Notes under the pieces: model-generated
The model's input: the letters and a program-made list of their open reading frames with translations, nothing else
What the model was told of the DNA's origin: nothing
The model's database searches: none
Program-made: the position numbers and the translations under genes
Shown: piece by piece, positions 59,880 through 64,000 of the stretch
Numbering within the stretch: the first letter of the stretch is position 1
Layout: each line of letters opens with the position of its first letter
Assembly (NCBI GenBank): GCA_013400115.1
Contig: VXBP01003566.1
Location: forward strand, 992,001-1,056,000
Origin: Rhinopomastus cyanomelas
Lineage: Eukaryota > Chordata > Aves > Bucerotiformes > Rhinopomastidae
Direction: 5' to 3'
Length of the DNA: 64,000 bases

Positions 59880-60360
59880 GGGCAGCTGGACTGCTGTTTG
59901 CAACCCTGCAGTCCCTCTTACAGAGAGGAAACAACGTCCTGCTGCGCTTAGGTGGGGTGTGTCCTCGGAGCACATAAAGCTCTCAGCGGCTCCCGACGAG
60001 GCTGACTTGGGGTTTAGGCAATGACATATATTGAATCAGCTGGGGAAAGCAAGTCCCCAGGCAGAAATCTATGGGTAGCGAGTTATCCACAACTCGAAGC
60101 GATCGGTGCGTGTGTTTATCGTATTGTCTCTATGAGCTCGTGCGCGGGGAGGGATGTTCAGAACTGCAGACTGTCAATTCACGTTCTACTGAACTTCAAG
60201 CTGAGCCAAGTCATTCCTGCCTTTTCTTTTAAACTGGATGTAACTAGGAAATAATGGAGTGGTTGAAAGGAAATACTTTACCTTGGGCAGTACTTTACTG
60301 AACTGAGCACTCCTGCGTCAGTCGGAACAAGTTCACTGCCTCGTTCTCCATCGTTGCAGA
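59880..60360. other. CpG-enriched unique block, possible 5' exon region
   Basis: CpG sites are frequent (GGCTCCCGACGAGG, CTCGAAGCGATCGGTGCG, GCTCGTGCGCGGGG). On the - strand an ATG at 60351-60349 opens MENEAVNLFRLTQECSV before a TTCA|GTAAAG donor at 60299. It could be a first coding exon, but its phase needs one more exon before 59755. The sequence further upstream on the - strand is not CpG-rich. Confidence 0.22.
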
Positions 60361-60678
60361 AGACTAAAGAGAGGATGTAAATGACCTGAGACAATTATTC
60401 TTCTATTTTAATCATATTAATCTTGTTCCCTCTGTTCCAGTTAAAACAAAAGTAAAGGCTTTGGGGACATATTCACTCTGCAATAGGAAAAGAGCCGTTT
60501 GATGGATTTTTGGGTCTAACACTCTGTTTTGCCTGTCCTGTAGCTCTGCAATTAGGATGGTTTTCCTTTCTCTCAGCAGATCCAGGCTGTACTCTGAAGA
60601 GGACAGTGTGCTTCTGAAATCAAAAATGTGCTTTCATTTGGGACCTTTCTATAACACTAGGCTGTCTGACAGTGGAGA

Positions 60679-60834
60679 TCATAGAATCATAGAATCATTA
60701 GGGATTGGAAGGGACCTTGAAAGATCGTCCAGTCCAATCCCCCTGCCACAGCAGGATCACCCAGACCAAGTCATAGAATCAGGCAGGGTTAGAAGGGACC
60801 ACAGGATCATCCAGCTCCAACTCCCCTGCCATGG
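60679..60834 (-). mobile_element. CR1: Composite of two CR1 3' ends
   Basis: The young family (ATCATAGAATCATAGAATCA, GGGATTGGAAGGGACCTTGA ... CACCCAGACCAAGTC) ends at about 60772. It joins the tail of an older CR1 (TCATAGAATCAGGCAGGGTT, AGAAGGGACCACAGGATCAT, CTCCAACTCCCCTGCCATGG). It is the same joint as at 30484-30599 and 40402-40598, in opposite orientation. Confidence 0.93.
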
Positions 60835-61712
60835 TAGGTAACAGCAGACGTTGTACTGAAGGCATCTAATCTAATTCATGAAGGACAACAAACATCCCAA
60901 AAGGATTTAATTGAGCTAAAAGGACAAACTGCCTGGAAGGGAAGCACCAGTGGGGCTATATGCAAATGCATCCGTATGTGCAGCAGGAACACCCCATGGC
61001 TAATATTTCCTGTCTTATGGGGAGTTCAGGGCTCTAATGAGGTGATCTGACATGTGAAGAGATCTAAACTATCAAGTGCATTGGCTGGGAAGAGCTGATC
61101 CTGGTGCCTTTCCAAATGAGGGTATTTAAAGCCAACTCTGAGCATGCAGCCTTGGCTTTGGTTTCCACACTGGCAGATGGGGCTGCTACAGGGACTTGCC
61201 ACAAAGAGGCTGACGAGGAGTGAGATCTGCCTGTCAAACCTGATTTCCACTTCTTCTCTGGGACTTCTCTGCTCATGAGGGTCCCATGTCTCTGTCAAGA
61301 TCCAGGAGGACCAACTGAGTGCTCTGCAAGGACCAGCCATGGGCACCTGGCCCAGAGAAACATGTTTTTAGACAGTAACATGAAAAAAACCCGTGATTTC
61401 TTTGTGTTTAGGGAAAAGTTTGCTTGGCTTCAGTGGAAATATTACTTGTGACTGGCAAGACATCACTTTCATGGATGTCATGTCTCCAGGCAAGAATAAT
61501 TTTCTCAGAAGCAGGTCTAGCAGCAAGATTTTGGAGCAGACAGCACTTGTGACTGCGTTAAGAAATGAGTAACAGCAGCTAAACAGAGGGCCTGGGTAAA
61601 GCCATTAGGTAAAGATACTGCAGCAAGTAATACTTGCAGGTTATTAAGGGCTGTGGGAATGTAATATCCAAGGAAAACAGAAGGACTTGAAGACATTATC
61701 GTTCCAAGGAAG
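60835..61712. other. Unique sequence, nothing identified
   Basis: No repeat or convincing exon was recognised. Confidence 0.45.
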
Positions 61713-61842
61713 ATAAAATAAAATAAAATAAAAATAAAAATAAAAATAAAATAAAGGAAGGTAAAAGAGAATAAAAGAGAAAAGAGAAAAATCAAATAAG
61801 ATAAAAATAAAATTAAAATAAAATAGGGTAAAAATAAAATCA
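61713..61842. repeat. AAAAT/AAATA-rich simple repeat
   Basis: An imperfect array of AAAAT and AAAATAA units on the + strand, interrupted by GAGAATAAAAGAGAAAAGAG. It lies about 30 bp upstream of a CR1. Confidence 0.92.
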
Positions 61843-61875
61843 TTTTCTCTTACTTTTCTGAGAGGATCGTTTTAC

Positions 61876-62150
61876 AGGGGCATCTATTGATAAGATGAGG
61901 GGTAGTGGCTTTAAACTGAAAAAGGAGAGAGTTATATTAGATGTGAGGAAGGTCTTCTCTATGAGGGTGCCTAGGCAATGGAATAGGTTGCCCAGAGAAG
62001 TTGTGGCTGCTCCATCCCTGGAAGTGTTCAAGGTCAGTCTGGATGGGGCTCTGGGCAACCTGTTCTGGTGAGAGGTGTCGCTGCTCATGGCAGGGGGTTG
62101 GAACTATGCGATCCTCGCGGTCCTTTCCAGTTCAGCCCATTCTCTGACTA
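61876..62150 (+). mobile_element. CR1: CR1 LINE 3' fragment
   Basis: It contains AGGGGCATCTATTGATAAGA, GGCTTTAAACTGAAAAAGGA, GGTTGCCCAGAGAAGTTGTG and CTGGGCAACCTGTTCTGGTG. The tail (CCATTCTCTGACTATC) is degraded. Confidence 0.92.
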
Positions 62151-63819
62151 TCAATTTATTTCCCCATTCCGCTCTGTTCAATCATCTTCTCTAAAGGACT
62201 GGCTCTTTTTCAGTGGCTGGAAATGGCCTAAGCAGTTCAAAACGAGGAGATACTAGAAACCTGGTGGTAAGACTCCTGCAAGCAACTGTCAAGAAAAGGG
62301 TTACAGCTTTAGCAGCTAATGAGGGGCAGACATCTGCTGTAGCCAGGAGAGCCTCTGGATGTTGCCAGGAGCTTGTTGCTGATAATGGCTGCAAACATAC
62401 CTGTTGATGTAATGTTCAGTTCCTTGACACAGCCTTTTCAGTTCTCAAAGAGACATTTTCCATTAAAATTTACATCACAAGAATTTGAGGTGGGGCAAAA
62501 TTGGAACCATGTGTTGACTGAATTTGGAAACTGCTGGAAAAAAGAGCACAGGACTGGAGAATCCACACTCACAAATTACAGCATTAAAGTCTAACTAACT
62601 GCCATCTAATCCAGCTTCCACAGAAGAAAATGGTGGGTCTTGAGTGTCTCCCTACAGACACCAGGTCAAGGTTTGCTAAACAGAATCTGCATCCCCTCAT
62701 CCCTGTATCTCAGGACCAAAACGACAGCTCGGAGTACTTTGAATTAACTACAATTGCTGACAAAATCCACGGGATACTAAATGAAACAGAAATTAGACCA
62801 AATAAAATCTTTGTTTTCCTTCCCAAGTTACAGGGATTTCTCCTCCATTCCACAAATCTCTTCCGTCCACCGTGTCTGCTGCCCTCAGCTACAAATCGTC
62901 TGCACACACAGGAGAGAAGGGAAGGTGAATGAAGCCTGAGGAAAAGAATTGAAAGAATTAAAAGAGGGAGGTGAACTTTAAGGTTTCATTTATAAGCTAT
63001 GAAACCTGAAGAAGTGATGAACATTCCCTGAGGAGGGATTCTGGTCACATTAGCCCCATTGGCAAAGCTTTCATTGCTTTCAGCGGGTGTGGACTTTGTC
63101 CTGCACTGCAGTTACTCTCTGCAGAGAGCAGATCTAAGGGGCTTGGAAGGTCCTAGGAAAGGTTTGTGAGCTAATTGAGAAAATAGCAGCTCTGGGAGTT
63201 TTCCTGACCACAGCTTTACTCATTCCTACCAAAGAGCTTTTTTGGTCCCCAACCTGAAAGAGGCTACACATGAAGTTAACTGTAGGTGTGTTACACATAT
63301 CCATGAACTCACTGTGTAACACTCCTTTGAGGCCAAAGGTGTGTAGATCTTGGAATGGCTGGGACCTTGGGCAGTTTCAGGGCTATGAATGATGCTCATT
63401 GCCAGGATCTGTCTAGCACAGGACTCCTTAGGTTCAGTTTTTAGAGCAAAGATTTTAGATCACAGGCAACAAAAATAGCAAATCTATACTTCAGAGACTG
63501 ATCTCCTACACTCTGCTTTGCTTAAGTTTCTATAGTCTTTGTACATTCTATAGCCCATTAAGTACTCACACATTAAACATGATTTAATCTTTGTCAGCAT
63601 CTAAACAATTTAACAACAACTTCTAATATGACTTCAAAAAGCAACAGGAGCTCAACTCAATTGAACTTAATTTTTATTGCAGAAGAATTATGTATCAAAG
63701 CTCAAAGACTCAAAAATCAAGAAAAAGGAAGTTCTAATACTCCAGCTCAACTCAAAGGTAGCAGAACTTAAACACATGCACAAAATAAGGTACAAATAAA
63801 TAAAACAACTGCAGCCTTG
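62151..63819. other. Unique sequence, nothing identified
   Basis: Short frames only, including a 100-codon frame at 62630-62932 without recognisable features. Confidence 0.45.
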
Positions 63820-63880
63820 AGCAACCAGGTCTGGTGAGAGGTTTCAGGTCCCTTCCAATCCAAACCATTCTATGATTCTA
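63820..63880 (+). mobile_element. CR1: Very short CR1 3' stub
   Basis: It reads GAGCAACCAGGTCTGGTGAG, AGGTTTCAGGTCCCTTCCAA, ACCATTCTATGATTCTAC. About 60 nt remain, and some internal bases are deleted relative to the copy at 16155. Confidence 0.85.
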
Positions 63881-64000
63881 CAAGTCAATGAAACGTTTTC
63901 CTGAATCAGGATCTGAAGTAGATGTTTTTGCTGAATAAGCACAGAAGGACCGTAGGTCTCCAAACTAATTAATTTTAACTATTGCCAGTAAATATTTTCC

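Overview
The window looks like non-coding bird nuclear DNA. It has no operons, Shine-Dalgarno sites or long bacterial-style genes. Its dominant feature is some forty fragments of the avian LINE CR1, many ending in the diagnostic ATTCTATG octamer tail (or its complement CATAGAAT at the left edge of minus-strand copies). Several copies of one CR1 family are nearly identical to each other. Together with a solo LTR of avian ERV type (TGTCATGG ... CCATGACA), this points to a CR1-rich bird lineage. Woodpecker relatives are one possibility, but that is inference.

Layout. 1-3.4 kb: unique sequence. 3.4-7.3 kb: a (TG)16 microsatellite, nested CR1 copies, a CpG-rich block, and the longest CR1 3' fragment (6447-7271) with remnants of the reverse-transcriptase ORF. 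7.3-18 kb: mostly unique DNA with scattered CR1 copies and a 93-bp local duplication around one of them. 18-36 kb: long unique stretches at 18.6-20.8, 24.2-24.8 and 31.1-32.5 kb that look like candidate conserved non-coding DNA, plus two long perfect hairpins. 35.4-37 kb: a 620-bp CR1 followed by a 748-bp solo LTR. 37-48 kb: unique DNA, CR1 copies and a probable ancient tRNA-type SINE. 48-60 kb: the only part with plausible host coding sequence. 60-64 kb: CR1 copies, an AAAAT-rich array and unique DNA.

Coding content is weak. The best case on the + strand is a terminal coding exon at 48054-48300. On the - strand, seven segments between 59755 and 49368 have splice-like borders and mutually compatible reading phases. 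Joined, they give an open frame of 260 codons including the stop. If both are real, two genes converge tail to tail with about 1.07 kb between their stop codons. I do not recognise either product, and no homology search was possible. All exon calls are therefore candidates.

The most interesting structural signal is in the CR1 copies. One young family repeatedly stops at the same point, about 90 nt from its 3' end. At three separate loci it is fused to the tail of the same older CR1 family, and wherever CR1 copies are stacked this family appears to be the later arrival.
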